From Variovorax paradoxus (GTDB taxonomy: Bacteria > Pseudomonadota > Gammaproteobacteria > Burkholderiales > Burkholderiaceae_C), in NCBI RefSeq assembly GCF_000834655.1, contig NZ_JXQQ01000058.1, positions 43,601 through 107,600 on the forward strand: 64,000 nucleotides of DNA. Reading direction: 5' to 3'. Positions 27,417 through 38,201 of the stretch are shown here, in pieces. The first letter of the stretch is position 1. Each line of letters starts with the position of its first letter. The notes under the pieces are model-generated. The model was not told the origin of the DNA. It worked only from the letters and a program-made list of their open reading frames with translations, and searched no databases. Position numbers and translations under genes: made by a program.

Positions 27417-28058
27417 TCACGCGCGAATGGTGCCGGTCCAGGCCGCGATGAACTGCCTGGCGTCGTCGCGCACGGCCGATGCCTGCTTGCCGGGCTTGTA
27501 CAGCGCCGAGCCGATGCCGAAGCCGGCCGCTCCGGCCGCGCGCCATTCGGTCATGTTCGTAGGGCTGATGCCGCCCACCGGCATCACCGGCGTGCCCGAA
27601 GGCAGCACCGCGAGCAGCGCCTTCACCACCGCGGGCGAGGCCAGTTCAGCAGGAAAGAGCTTGAGCCCCGTGGCGCCGGCCGCGAGCGCGCCGAAGGCCT
27701 CGGTCGGCGTCATCACGCCCGGCAGGCACACCATGCCGAGCTTCACCGCTTCGGCGATGACCGCGGCGTTGAAGTTGGGCGACACGATCAGCTCGCCGCC
27801 GGCCGCATGCACGTCGCGCACCTGCTGCGCCTCGAGCACCGTGCCCGCACCAACCAGCGCTTGCGGAAAGCGCTTGCGCATGAGCGCGATGCTCTCAAGC
27901 GGCTGCGGCGAATTGAGCGGCACTTCGAGCAGCCGGAAGCCGGGTTCCACGATGGCATCGCCGACATCCGCGGCCTCGGCGGGGGAGAGCCCGCGCAGGA
28001 TGGCCACGAGCGGGAGGTCGCGCATCGCGGCGCTGAATTTTTCGAGGGGCGTGGTCAT
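27417..28058 (-). CDS. dgoA: 2-dehydro-3-deoxy-6-phosphogalactonate aldolase
   Basis: DgoA cleaves KDPGal to pyruvate and glyceraldehyde 3-phosphate (DeLey-Doudoroff pathway). The 213-residue protein has the KDPG/KDPGal aldolase blocks: LVAILRGLSPAEA, the glutamate in LLEVPLNSPQPL, GAGTV, SPNFN (KDPGal type, compared with SPGYT in the eda of this window), Schiff-base lysine in GLKLFPAE, and PVGGISP. The SPNFN variant and linkage to dgoK support galactonate over gluconate. It overlaps dgoK by four bases. Confidence 0.94.
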   Translation of the reverse strand: MTTPLEKFSAAMRDLPLVAILRGLSPAEAADVGDAIVEPGFRLLEVPLNSPQPLESIALMRKRFPQALVGAGTVLEAQQVRDVHAAGGELIVSPNFNAAVIAEAVKLGMVCLPGVMTPTEAFGALAAGATGLKLFPAELASPAVVKALLAVLPSGTPVMPVGGISPTNMTEWRAAGAAGFGIGSALYKPGKQASAVRDDARQFIAAWTGTIRA

Positions 28059-28975
28059 GGTTGGATTCGGTTGCTGTCTCTGTCTGCTGCAAGAAAGCCG
28101 GACAGCGCATGCAGTCCAGCCCAGGTGGCTTCGGCGCCGAGCGTGCGCGTGGCAACGCCGGCGGCGCGCAGGGCCAGGGTGTAGCGCTCGGTGAGCACGG
28201 GCGAGCCGATCAGCACCACCTCGCCGGCCGCCTGCAGCGATTGGGTGCGCAGTTCTTCGCCGATGAGCAAGCCCGAGAGGTAGCTCGACAGCTCCTCTTT
28301 CGGCATCCGATCGAACAGCGAGAGGGTGCGCGCGCCGAAGGCGTTGTGCAGCAGGCCGTGGCCGTTCTCGGATTGGGTCACGCCCTGGAGGAATGCCGCT
28401 TCGTCGAGTGGCGCGGCGGCGTCGAGCGTGCGCGCGAGGATCGAATGCTGGCTCAGTAGCGCATAGAACTCGCCCGTCATGCAGGTGCGGAACCCGGCGA
28501 CGCGGCCCTTGCGCACCGTGGCCCACTTGTTGTGCGTGCCGGGCAGCACGAAGAGACCGTCGCTCGCGCCGGTGAGCGCCATGGCCCCGAAGATCTGCAC
28601 TTCCTCGCCGCGCATCACGTCGGGCACGCCGTCGTGCTCGTCGTGCAGGCCCGGCACGATGGCGATGCGCGCACCGGGAACGGCGTCGATGTGAATGATC
28701 TTGCGGCCCACCTCGACGCGTCCCGCCGGGCAGGCGCAGTACGGCGCCTCGACCCAGCCCTGCTTGCTGCCCGCCATGCCGGAGATGAGGCAGTGCGCGC
28801 CTTCGAGGCGCATCCAGTCGCCGAAGAGCGCCTCGAAGACGGCGGGGAAGCCGCCTTCGGGCACCTTGAGGATGCCGCGCGCGTCGCTGCGCTCTTCGAG
28901 CACCTTGCCGTCTGCATCCAGCAGTGCGCCGCGGAGGGAACTCGTGCCCCAGTCGATTGCTACCAGTCTTGTCAT
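28055..28975 (-). CDS. dgoK: 2-dehydro-3-deoxygalactonokinase
   Basis: DgoK phosphorylates 2-keto-3-deoxygalactonate with ATP. The 306-residue protein begins with the sugar-kinase phosphate motif LVAIDWGTSSLRGALLD, followed by LISGMAGSKQGWVEAPY, GEEVQIFGA, LPGTHNKWATV and FRTCMTGEFYALL, all typical of DgoK. Start and stop overlap their neighbours: four bases with dgoA downstream and one base gap with the dehydratase upstream. It acts between these enzymes in the pathway. Confidence 0.95.
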   Translation of the reverse strand: MTRLVAIDWGTSSLRGALLDADGKVLEERSDARGILKVPEGGFPAVFEALFGDWMRLEGAHCLISGMAGSKQGWVEAPYCACPAGRVEVGRKIIHIDAVPGARIAIVPGLHDEHDGVPDVMRGEEVQIFGAMALTGASDGLFVLPGTHNKWATVRKGRVAGFRTCMTGEFYALLSQHSILARTLDAAAPLDEAAFLQGVTQSENGHGLLHNAFGARTLSLFDRMPKEELSSYLSGLLIGEELRTQSLQAAGEVVLIGSPVLTERYTLALRAAGVATRTLGAEATWAGLHALSGFLAADRDSNRIQP

Positions 28976-28976
28976 C

Positions 28977-30713
28977 TCAGTGATTGTCGCGCGGGACGAA
29001 TGCCCCCCGCCGTCCGCGCAGGAAAGCCAGGTCCGCGCCCTGGTCGGCCTGCAGCACCGTGTCGACGTAGAGCTTCCAGTAGCCCGAGTCGAGCGGCGCC
29101 TTCGGCGCGACCCATTGCGCGCGGCGCCTGGCCAGTTCTTCGTCGCTCACATGCAGGTGCAGCTTGCGGTTCGGCACATCGAGCTCGACGATGTCGCCGT
29201 CCTGCACCAGCGCGAGCGGTCCGCCCGCGGCCGCCTCGGGTGCCGTGTGCAGCACCACCGTGCCGTAGGCCGTGCCGCTCATGCGCGCATCGCTGATGCG
29301 GACCATGTCGGTGATGCCCTTTCGCAGAACCTTCGGCGGCAGCGGCATGTTGCCGGCCTCGGCCATGCCGGGGTAGCCCTTGGGGCCGCAGTTCTTGAGC
29401 ACCATGATGCAGTGCTCGTCGATGTCGAGGTCTTCGTCGTCGATGCGTTGGTGCAGGTCGTCGGCGCTTTCGAAGACCACCGCGCGACCCTTGTGCACCA
29501 GCAGCTCGGGCGTGGCCGCGCTGGGCTTGATGATCGCGCCGTTGGTCGCGAGGTTGCCGCGCAGCACGCAGATGCCGGCCTTGTCCTTGAAGGGCTCGGC
29601 CAGCGGTCGGATGACCTCCGGGCCGTAGTTCTCGGCGTCCTTCACGTTGTCCCAGAGGCTCTGGCCAGTGACGGTGAGGATGTCCTTGTGCAGGTGCCGG
29701 GCGATTTCCTTGATGACCACCGGCAGGCCGCCCGCGTAGCAGAAGTCTTCCATCAGGAACTGGCCCGACGGCTGAAGGTTCACCAGGCAGGGCAGCTCCG
29801 AGGCGAGGCGGTCGAAATCGTCGAGCGCGAGCTCCACGCCGATGCGGCCCGCAATGGCCAGGAGGTGGATCACGAGATTGGTCGAGCCGCCCACGGCCGC
29901 GTTGACCTTGATCGCGTTCTCGATGGCCTCGCGCGTGAGGATCTTCGACATGTTCATGTCTTCATGCACCATGTCCACGATGCGCCGGCCGGCCTGCCGC
30001 GCGAGCACGTTGCGGCGCCCGTCGACGGCAGGGTAGGCCGCGTTGCCCGGCAGCCCGATGCCCAGCGCCTCGACCATGCAGGCCATGGTGCTTGCGGTGC
30101 CCATCGTCATGCAGTGGCCGTGGCTTCGGTGCATGCAGCTCTCGGCCTCGAAGAAATCCTGCAGCTTCAGCGTGCCGGCGCGCACCTGCTCGCTCATCTG
30201 CCACACGCCGGTGCCCGAGCCCAGCTCCTGCCCGCGCCACTTGCCCGAGAGCATGGGGCCGCCGGAGACGCCGATGGTCGGCAGGTCCACGCTGGCCGCG
30301 CCCATCATCAGCGCGGGCGTGGTCTTGTCGCAGCCCATGAGCAGCACCACGCCATCGAGCGGGTTGCCGCGAATGCTTTCTTCCACGTCCATGCTCGCGA
30401 GGTTGCGGTACAGCATGGCGGTGGGGCGCAGGAGCGTCTCGCCCAGCGACATCACCGGGAACTCGAGCGGGAAGCCGCCCGCTTCGTACACGCCGATCTT
30501 CACCTGCTCGGCGAGCGTGCGGAAGTGCGAGTTGCAGGGCGTGAGTTCGCTGAAGGTGTTGCAGATGCCGATGACCGGGCGGCCATCGAACTGGTCGTGC
30601 GGCACGCCCTTGCCTTTCATCCAGCTGCGGTAGATGAAGCCGTCGCGGTCGTGGCGGCCGAACCATTGCTGGCTGCGCAGTTCGCTGGCTTTTTTTCGGG
30701 GGGGAGTGCTCAT
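28977..30713 (-). CDS. IlvD/Edd-family sugar-acid dehydratase (arabinonate/galactonate type)
   Basis: This 578-residue Fe-S dehydratase belongs to the sugar-acid branch of the IlvD/Edd family. It has GICNTFSELTPCNSHF (Cys51 and Cys60), the cluster segment LLMGCDKTTPALMMG, SHGHCMTMGTASTMACM, and the catalytic region SDARMSGTAYGTVVLH. Length fits L-arabinonate/xylonate dehydratases. It heads an operon with dgoK and dgoA, so the product is probably a 2-keto-3-deoxy acid that these enzymes use; D-galactonate or D-fuconate are candidates. A standard DgoD of the enolase superfamily is not present. Start at 30713 is chosen over an upstream ATG that would overlap the operator region. Confidence 0.9.
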   Translation of the reverse strand: MSTPPRKKASELRSQQWFGRHDRDGFIYRSWMKGKGVPHDQFDGRPVIGICNTFSELTPCNSHFRTLAEQVKIGVYEAGGFPLEFPVMSLGETLLRPTAMLYRNLASMDVEESIRGNPLDGVVLLMGCDKTTPALMMGAASVDLPTIGVSGGPMLSGKWRGQELGSGTGVWQMSEQVRAGTLKLQDFFEAESCMHRSHGHCMTMGTASTMACMVEALGIGLPGNAAYPAVDGRRNVLARQAGRRIVDMVHEDMNMSKILTREAIENAIKVNAAVGGSTNLVIHLLAIAGRIGVELALDDFDRLASELPCLVNLQPSGQFLMEDFCYAGGLPVVIKEIARHLHKDILTVTGQSLWDNVKDAENYGPEVIRPLAEPFKDKAGICVLRGNLATNGAIIKPSAATPELLVHKGRAVVFESADDLHQRIDDEDLDIDEHCIMVLKNCGPKGYPGMAEAGNMPLPPKVLRKGITDMVRISDARMSGTAYGTVVLHTAPEAAAGGPLALVQDGDIVELDVPNRKLHLHVSDEELARRRAQWVAPKAPLDSGYWKLYVDTVLQADQGADLAFLRGRRGAFVPRDNH

Positions 30714-30784
30714 CGGTTGTCTCTCTCGATTGCCGGCTTCGGCGCGAACCTCGAGGGTCTGCCCTGCCGGATGGCGTTTCAATC

Positions 30785-30794
30785 ATCATATGAT
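30785..30794. promoter_or_regulatory. Palindromic GntR/FCD operator between dgo operon and regulator
   Basis: ATCATATGAT is a perfect ten-base palindrome located between the divergent dehydratase and GntR starts. TATGAT on each strand also resembles a -10 hexamer. FCD-type GntR regulators of sugar-acid operons bind short palindromes of this kind. Confidence 0.65.
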
Positions 30795-30862
30795 AGGGCT
30801 GGTGAGCGAGCCGGAGCCTTGATGTTTTCGGCCGCAGGGATAGCAAATTTCGCATCGCACGC

Positions 30863-31606
30863 ATGATCAAGAACATCCACGGCCGCACGCTCGAACTGCT
30901 CGGTGAAGCCATCGTTGCCGGTCGTTACGCGGTCGGGGCGTCGATACCGCCCGAGCCGCTCCTCGGCGAGGAACTCGGTGTGAGCCGCACCGTGGTGCGC
31001 GAGGCCATCAAGTCGCTGGCGGCCAAGGGCCTGGTCACGACGGGCCCCAAGGTCGGCACGCGCGTGCTGCCGCAGGACCGGTGGAACTGGTTCGATCCCG
31101 ACGTGATCACCTGGCAGTCGCGCGCCGGTCTCACGCCCGGGTTCCTGCGCGACCTGCGGGACCTGCGGCGCGTGGTCGAGCCCGCGGCCGTGCGGCTGGC
31201 CGCCGAGCGGGCCGAAGCGAACGACATCGAGGAGATCGAGCGCGCCTTCGCCGGCATGAAGGAGGCGGTCGAACACGGCGGCGACTACATCACCTTCGAC
31301 CTGCGCTTCCACAACGGCCTGCTGGCCGCCGCGCGCAACCGCATGCTCGCGCAGATGAGCAAGGCGCTCAACGCGCTGCTGCGCACCAGCTTCGAGATCT
31401 CGGCCGCCAAACCCGACGGCCCCGCGCGCTCGCTGCCGCTGCACCGCGCCGTGCTCGACGCGGTGATCGCGCGCAACCCCGACAAGGCCGAGCGCGCGGT
31501 CATCCGCCTGATCGACGGCGCGCGCCAGGACATCGAGGACGTGCTCGCCTCGCGCCGCCGCCTGCCGAAGCTCAGCAGGCCGCCTCCGAAGCTCAGGGCC
31601 GGCTGA
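30863..31606 (+). CDS. GntR family regulator, FCD domain (DgoR-like)
   Basis: This 247-residue regulator has an N-terminal winged helix (ASIPPEPLLGEELGVSRTVVREAIKSLAAKGLV) and a C-terminal FCD ligand domain with metal-binding-type residues in DLRFHNGLL and LPLHRAVLDAV. The quoted helix spans residues 28-60. It is divergent from the dgo-type operon, so it most likely represses it and responds to a sugar acid such as galactonate or its 2-keto-3-deoxy product. The Arg/Lys/Pro-rich tail (RRLPKLSRPPPKLRAG) is extra to the usual family end. Confidence 0.93.
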   Translation: MIKNIHGRTLELLGEAIVAGRYAVGASIPPEPLLGEELGVSRTVVREAIKSLAAKGLVTTGPKVGTRVLPQDRWNWFDPDVITWQSRAGLTPGFLRDLRDLRRVVEPAAVRLAAERAEANDIEEIERAFAGMKEAVEHGGDYITFDLRFHNGLLAAARNRMLAQMSKALNALLRTSFEISAAKPDGPARSLPLHRAVLDAVIARNPDKAERAVIRLIDGARQDIEDVLASRRRLPKLSRPPPKLRAG

Positions 31607-31624
31607 GCAGTCGGCCCATGGGGT

Positions 31625-32665
31625 TCAGTCCGTGCGCAGCCGCAGCAGCGCGCGCACGAAGCCGTGGTCCGAGCGCGAGCGGTCGCGCCCTTCGTGCAGG
31701 TGGTCGTTGAAGTAGTCCACGCGCCGCACGTCGCCCAGGCTGTGGCGGCTGTTCGCGATGAATTCCTCGCTCACCAGAATCTGGTCGAGCACGTCCGGAA
31801 AGCCCTGGTGGATGTGCGAATAGGCCACGTCCTTCTTCAGCGCCGACTCGCCCTGCATCTCGTAGGCGTTGAACAGCGCCACGTCGCGCGCGGCCTTGTC
31901 GTAGGCCACTTCGGACGTGGCGGCCACGAGCTGCGTGGTCACGCTGTGCGGGTTGTCGTTGAAGTCGCCCATCACCACCAGCGGCACGTTCGTGCCCTGC
32001 AGCAGGTCGATGACGATGCAGCGCAGGGCCGCAGCTTCGGCGCCGCGCATCAGGAGCGAACGGAGCGACGCCATCACGCCGACCTTGCGGTCGTCGCGGT
32101 CCTCCAGGTGGTTGCCTTGCGCGTCCTGCAGGAACTTGGGGCGCTTGGACTTCAGGTGCACCGTGAGCACGTGCACCTGCTGGCCGTGCTTCATGCGCAG
32201 CGTGGCCAGGAGGGGCGGGCGCTCGAAGCGCGTGTGGGGGCCGAGGCCCGGCACGTCCACGCCGAAACCGGGCGGAAAGTCGACGAAGGACTGGACGTTG
32301 TCCACCTGCAGCCGCGTGGCGATGCCCACGCGCGGCGTGCCTTGCGCACCCGGCCTGGCCGGCGTGCCCGGCGGGCTTCCGGGCGGCGGCGTGTTCTCGG
32401 CGCCCGGCACGGAAACGAAGTCGTAGCGCAGGCCGCTGCGCGCAATGGCCGCCTTCAGCGCCGCTTCGTCCCACACCTCCTGCACCGCGAGCACGTCGGC
32501 ATTGAGCGCATGGAAACGCTCGCCGATCCAGTCGATCTTTCGCTCGTACTCGCGCTCGTTGTACGCGTCCTGGTTCTCGTAATAGAGGCGGTCGGGGTTC
32601 GCGAGGTTGAGCAGGTTGCAGGTGGCTACGAAGAGGGTGGCGTAGTTTGGGGGGATGTATTGCAT
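31625..32665 (-). CDS. Endonuclease/exonuclease/phosphatase family protein
   Basis: This 346-residue protein has the EEP fold motifs: ATCNLLNLANPD at the N-terminus, the metal glutamate in LAVQEVWDE, VHLKSKRPK, GDFNDNP, and the catalytic SDHGFV near the C-terminus. Members cut nucleic acid phosphodiesters or remove phosphate from lipids and nucleotides. No signal peptide is clear from the chosen ATG at 32665 (MQYIPPNYA). A Gly/Pro-rich insertion follows VSVPGAEN (TPPPGSPPGTPARPG). The gene ends convergently with the GntR regulator, 19 bases away. Confidence 0.87.
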   Translation of the reverse strand: MQYIPPNYATLFVATCNLLNLANPDRLYYENQDAYNEREYERKIDWIGERFHALNADVLAVQEVWDEAALKAAIARSGLRYDFVSVPGAENTPPPGSPPGTPARPGAQGTPRVGIATRLQVDNVQSFVDFPPGFGVDVPGLGPHTRFERPPLLATLRMKHGQQVHVLTVHLKSKRPKFLQDAQGNHLEDRDDRKVGVMASLRSLLMRGAEAAALRCIVIDLLQGTNVPLVVMGDFNDNPHSVTTQLVAATSEVAYDKAARDVALFNAYEMQGESALKKDVAYSHIHQGFPDVLDQILVSEEFIANSRHSLGDVRRVDYFNDHLHEGRDRSRSDHGFVRALLRLRTD

Positions 32666-32711
32666 GGCGGCACGATTGTGTCCTGCCCGCAAAACAGGAA
32701 AAAGCCGCCCA

Positions 32712-32738
32712 AAAGAAAAGGGCACCGAAGTGCCCTTT
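32712..32738 (-). terminator. UUCG-loop terminator downstream of rhlE
   Basis: On the minus strand GGGCAC-TTCG-GTGCCC is followed by TTTTCTTTT. The stable UUCG tetraloop and T-rich tail make a strong intrinsic terminator 40 bases after the rhlE stop, also preceding the EEP gene. Confidence 0.88.
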
Positions 32739-32776
32739 CATGGGGAACGGACAGGTTGCCCTGTCCGCAGGCGCTG

Positions 32777-34597
<1,821 letters not shown>

Positions 34598-34646
34598 TGG
34601 AAACAATAAGCGCCATACACGGCGCAGTGGCATCGGCCCGCTTGGC

Positions 34647-34674
34647 GTCTTAGTGTTGACGCCGAGCCAGTCAA
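34647..34674 (-). promoter_or_regulatory. Predicted rhlE promoter
   Basis: On the minus strand TTGACT (34669-34674), a 16-base spacer and TAAGAC (34647-34652). The -35 is good, the -10 moderate. It would give an rhlE leader of roughly 45 bases. The rest of the 289-base gap to ettA (34598-34886) shows no gene; ettA must start from within it, but no plus-strand promoter stands out. Confidence 0.4.
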
Positions 34675-34886
34675 GGCAGATGAAGGTCAGGGGTGGGAGC
34701 CTGAAAACCCGTTGTGAGAAGGGTCTTCTTCGTCCCCGGCAGAGAGCCGGTGTTGCGGGCAACTGGACCCGGCAACGGTCGCTATTGTCGCATGAGTCGA
34801 TAATCGGTGGTTTGCCGCGCCCGGATGCGTTGTTCTGGCGCCCGCGCTTTTCCCCAATTTCCGCTACCCAAGGTAAGTATCAACAG

Positions 34887-36548
<1,662 letters not shown>

Positions 36549-36646
36549 GCTCGCCCCCAGGCTGCGCGCACTTCGTGTCGCAACGCCAACCCCCTACCGG
36601 GGCAACACCGGAGGCCCGGCAAAGCCGGTTCCTCGGTGTTTCTGGA
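36549..36646 (+). repeat. Dispersed intergenic element, copy B
   Basis: About 98 bases starting directly after the ettA stop codon, same orientation as copy A at 12079-12177. Differences from copy A are mostly single substitutions. It contains a GGCCCGGC-AAA-GCCGG type hairpin and ends a few bases before the convergent carboxymuconolactone decarboxylase-like gene. Confidence 0.85.
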
Positions 36647-36653
36647 AGATGCC

Positions 36654-37106
36654 TTAGATCGCTTCGGCAAGAGCGCGCGGTTCCGCAAGGGGCTGCGCGC
36701 TTTTTTCATCGTCGGCCGCAAACACCTCGCGTGCGGCGAAGAGGCCGTTCAGTGCCGCCGGGAAGCCCGCGTACACCGCCATCTGCATGACGACCTCGAC
36801 CACCTCGGAGCGCGTCACGCAGACGTTCAGCGCCGCCTGGATGTGCACCTTCAACTGCGGCGCGGCATTGCCCATGGCCGTGAGCGCGGCGACCGTTGCG
36901 ATTTCGCGGGCGCGCAGGTCGAGGCCGGGGCGCGAGTAGATGTCACCGAACGGAAACTCGATCACCAGGCGGCCGAAGTCCGGCGCGATGTCGGCCAGGC
37001 TTTCGACCACCTTGACGCCGCCTTCACCGTCGATCTCGTGGAGCCTGGCCAGGCCACGCGTGTAGCGCAGGTTGTCGTCGTGGCCCTGGTTCTGTGTGTT
37101 CGTCAT
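36654..37106 (-). CDS. Carboxymuconolactone decarboxylase-family (AhpD-like) protein
   Basis: This 150-residue all-helical protein has the CMD core: DLRAREIATVAALTAMG, then QLKVHIQAALNVCVTRSE and EVVEVVMQMAVYAGFPAALNG. Relatives are either gamma-carboxymuconolactone decarboxylases or small alkylhydroperoxidase-type proteins; the missing CxxC makes peroxidase action unlikely. It lies downstream of a MerR regulator on the same strand and overlaps its reading frame by 83 bases, suggesting a tightly coupled regulator-target pair. Substrate unknown. Confidence 0.87.
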   Translation of the reverse strand: MTNTQNQGHDDNLRYTRGLARLHEIDGEGGVKVVESLADIAPDFGRLVIEFPFGDIYSRPGLDLRAREIATVAALTAMGNAAPQLKVHIQAALNVCVTRSEVVEVVMQMAVYAGFPAALNGLFAAREVFAADDEKSAQPLAEPRALAEAI

Positions 37107-37521
37107 TGCTCGTCTTTCCTTCTGGGGCGCTGCCCGATGAAGGAGGACGCTTCTTCGTCTTCTCGGCCGCTCGGTAGTGGTCGATCTTGAGCGACAGCGC
37201 CTGCATGGATTGCTGCAGCGCCGCCACCCGGGCCTGAACTTCGGCAAGGTGCTCCTCGAGCATCTCGCGCCGTTCGCCGACGCTGGCGTCCCCCCGGTTT
37301 CGAAGCCTGACGAAGGCCTGCATGCCCTGGATGGACATGCCGGTCTCGCGCAGGCGCAACAGGAAATCCAGCAAGTCCATGTCGGCGCTCGCATAGCGCC
37401 GCTGACCGCCCGGTGCACGCGGCACAGCGGCAATCAGCCAGATGCGTTTGTAGTAGCGCAGGGTGTAGGCCGTGAGGCCGGTTCGCTCTGCGACTTCCGC
37501 AATGGTCAGACTGGTTTCCAT
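37024..37521 (-). CDS. MerR family transcriptional regulator
   Basis: This 165-residue regulator has a winged HTH of MerR type (SLTIAEVAERTGLTAYTLRYY), the arginine-rich wing (APGGQRRYASADMDLLDFL), and a long coiled-coil dimer helix (LEEHLAEVQARVAALQQSMQ). The usual ERIGLI after the helix is changed to KRIWLI. No metal-binding cysteines are seen, so it probably senses an organic compound or oxidant. The last 27 residues lie inside the downstream gene in another frame and may be a read-through tail. Its own promoter has the MerR hallmark of a 19-base spacer. Confidence 0.88.
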   Translation of the reverse strand: METSLTIAEVAERTGLTAYTLRYYKRIWLIAAVPRAPGGQRRYASADMDLLDFLLRLRETGMSIQGMQAFVRLRNRGDASVGERREMLEEHLAEVQARVAALQQSMQALSLKIDHYRAAEKTKKRPPSSGSAPEGKTSNDEHTEPGPRRQPALHAWPGQAPRDRR

Positions 37522-37528
37522 GGCGTCG

Positions 37529-37559
37529 ATTCTCGAAATTAGAGCGCGCTCTAAGTCAA
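37529..37559 (-). promoter_or_regulatory. MerR-type promoter with palindrome in a 19-base spacer
   Basis: On the minus strand TTGACT (37554-37559) and GAGAAT (37529-37534) are separated by 19 bases, as in MerR-activated promoters. TTAGAGCGCGCTCTAA (37539-37554) is a perfect 16-base palindrome within it. The site overlaps the stop codon of pabC (37551-37553). The ATG of the regulator lies seven bases after the -10, so the mRNA would have almost no leader. Confidence 0.78.
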
Positions 37560-38201
37560 GCGCTTTGCCGAACTATTTTGCGAAGGCAGAAGATCGGCGT
37601 CGAGCCAGCCACGCAGGCTGTTGACGAAGGCGAACGCCTGCACGAAGGGCAGATCGTCCACCTGCACCACGGCTTCGGCAAGCTGGCCGTCATGAAGGCG
37701 CCCGGCGCGGCCGATGCCATCGAGGAGCCCGCAGCGCAACGGCGGCGTGACCCAGCGGCCGTCCAGCAGCACGCCGATGTTGCCGCGCGTGCATTCGGTG
37801 ATCTCGCCGCGGTGGTTCCACAGCAAGGTGTCGAACACGCCCGGCGCGGTGGGCGCGAAGGCCTCGTAGTGCGCGCGGCGCGTGGTCTTGAAGCGGGAGA
37901 ACTCGCTGTCGGCCTCGTCGAATGCGCAGGAGGCCAATTGCAGTTGGACGCGTGATGGCGGGGCGTCCATCGCAAAGGCTTCCGCGCGGGGCTGTCCCTG
38001 CGCATCGAGCAAGAGGCGAATGCGCCATGCACCCCCTGGATGCGAGTCGATCAGCCGATCAAGGCACGCGGCCACGGTCGCTTCGTTCCACGGAAAGCCG
38101 AAGTGCGCAGCCGCCTTCCGCATGCGCGCGAGGTGCAAAGGCGCATCGCGCAGCGCACCGTCGGCCAGCGCAAGGGTTTCGAGCAGTTCGAAAGGCGTCA
38201 T
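37551..38201 (-). CDS. pabC: Aminotransferase class IV, aminodeoxychorismate lyase (PabC-like)
   Basis: PabC releases pyruvate from 4-amino-4-deoxychorismate to give p-aminobenzoate for folate. The 216-residue protein has the PLP lysine in RFKTTRRAHYEAF and the family segment EITECTRGNIGVLLDGRWVTPP, then GLLDGIGRAGRL. It is shorter than E. coli PabC by some 50 residues but keeps these blocks. It overlaps pabB by four bases, strongly supporting this role over branched-chain amino acid transfer. Its last codons contain the MerR-type promoter. Confidence 0.87.
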   Translation of the reverse strand: MTPFELLETLALADGALRDAPLHLARMRKAAAHFGFPWNEATVAACLDRLIDSHPGGAWRIRLLLDAQGQPRAEAFAMDAPPSRVQLQLASCAFDEADSEFSRFKTTRRAHYEAFAPTAPGVFDTLLWNHRGEITECTRGNIGVLLDGRWVTPPLRCGLLDGIGRAGRLHDGQLAEAVVQVDDLPFVQAFAFVNSLRGWLDADLLPSQNSSAKRLT

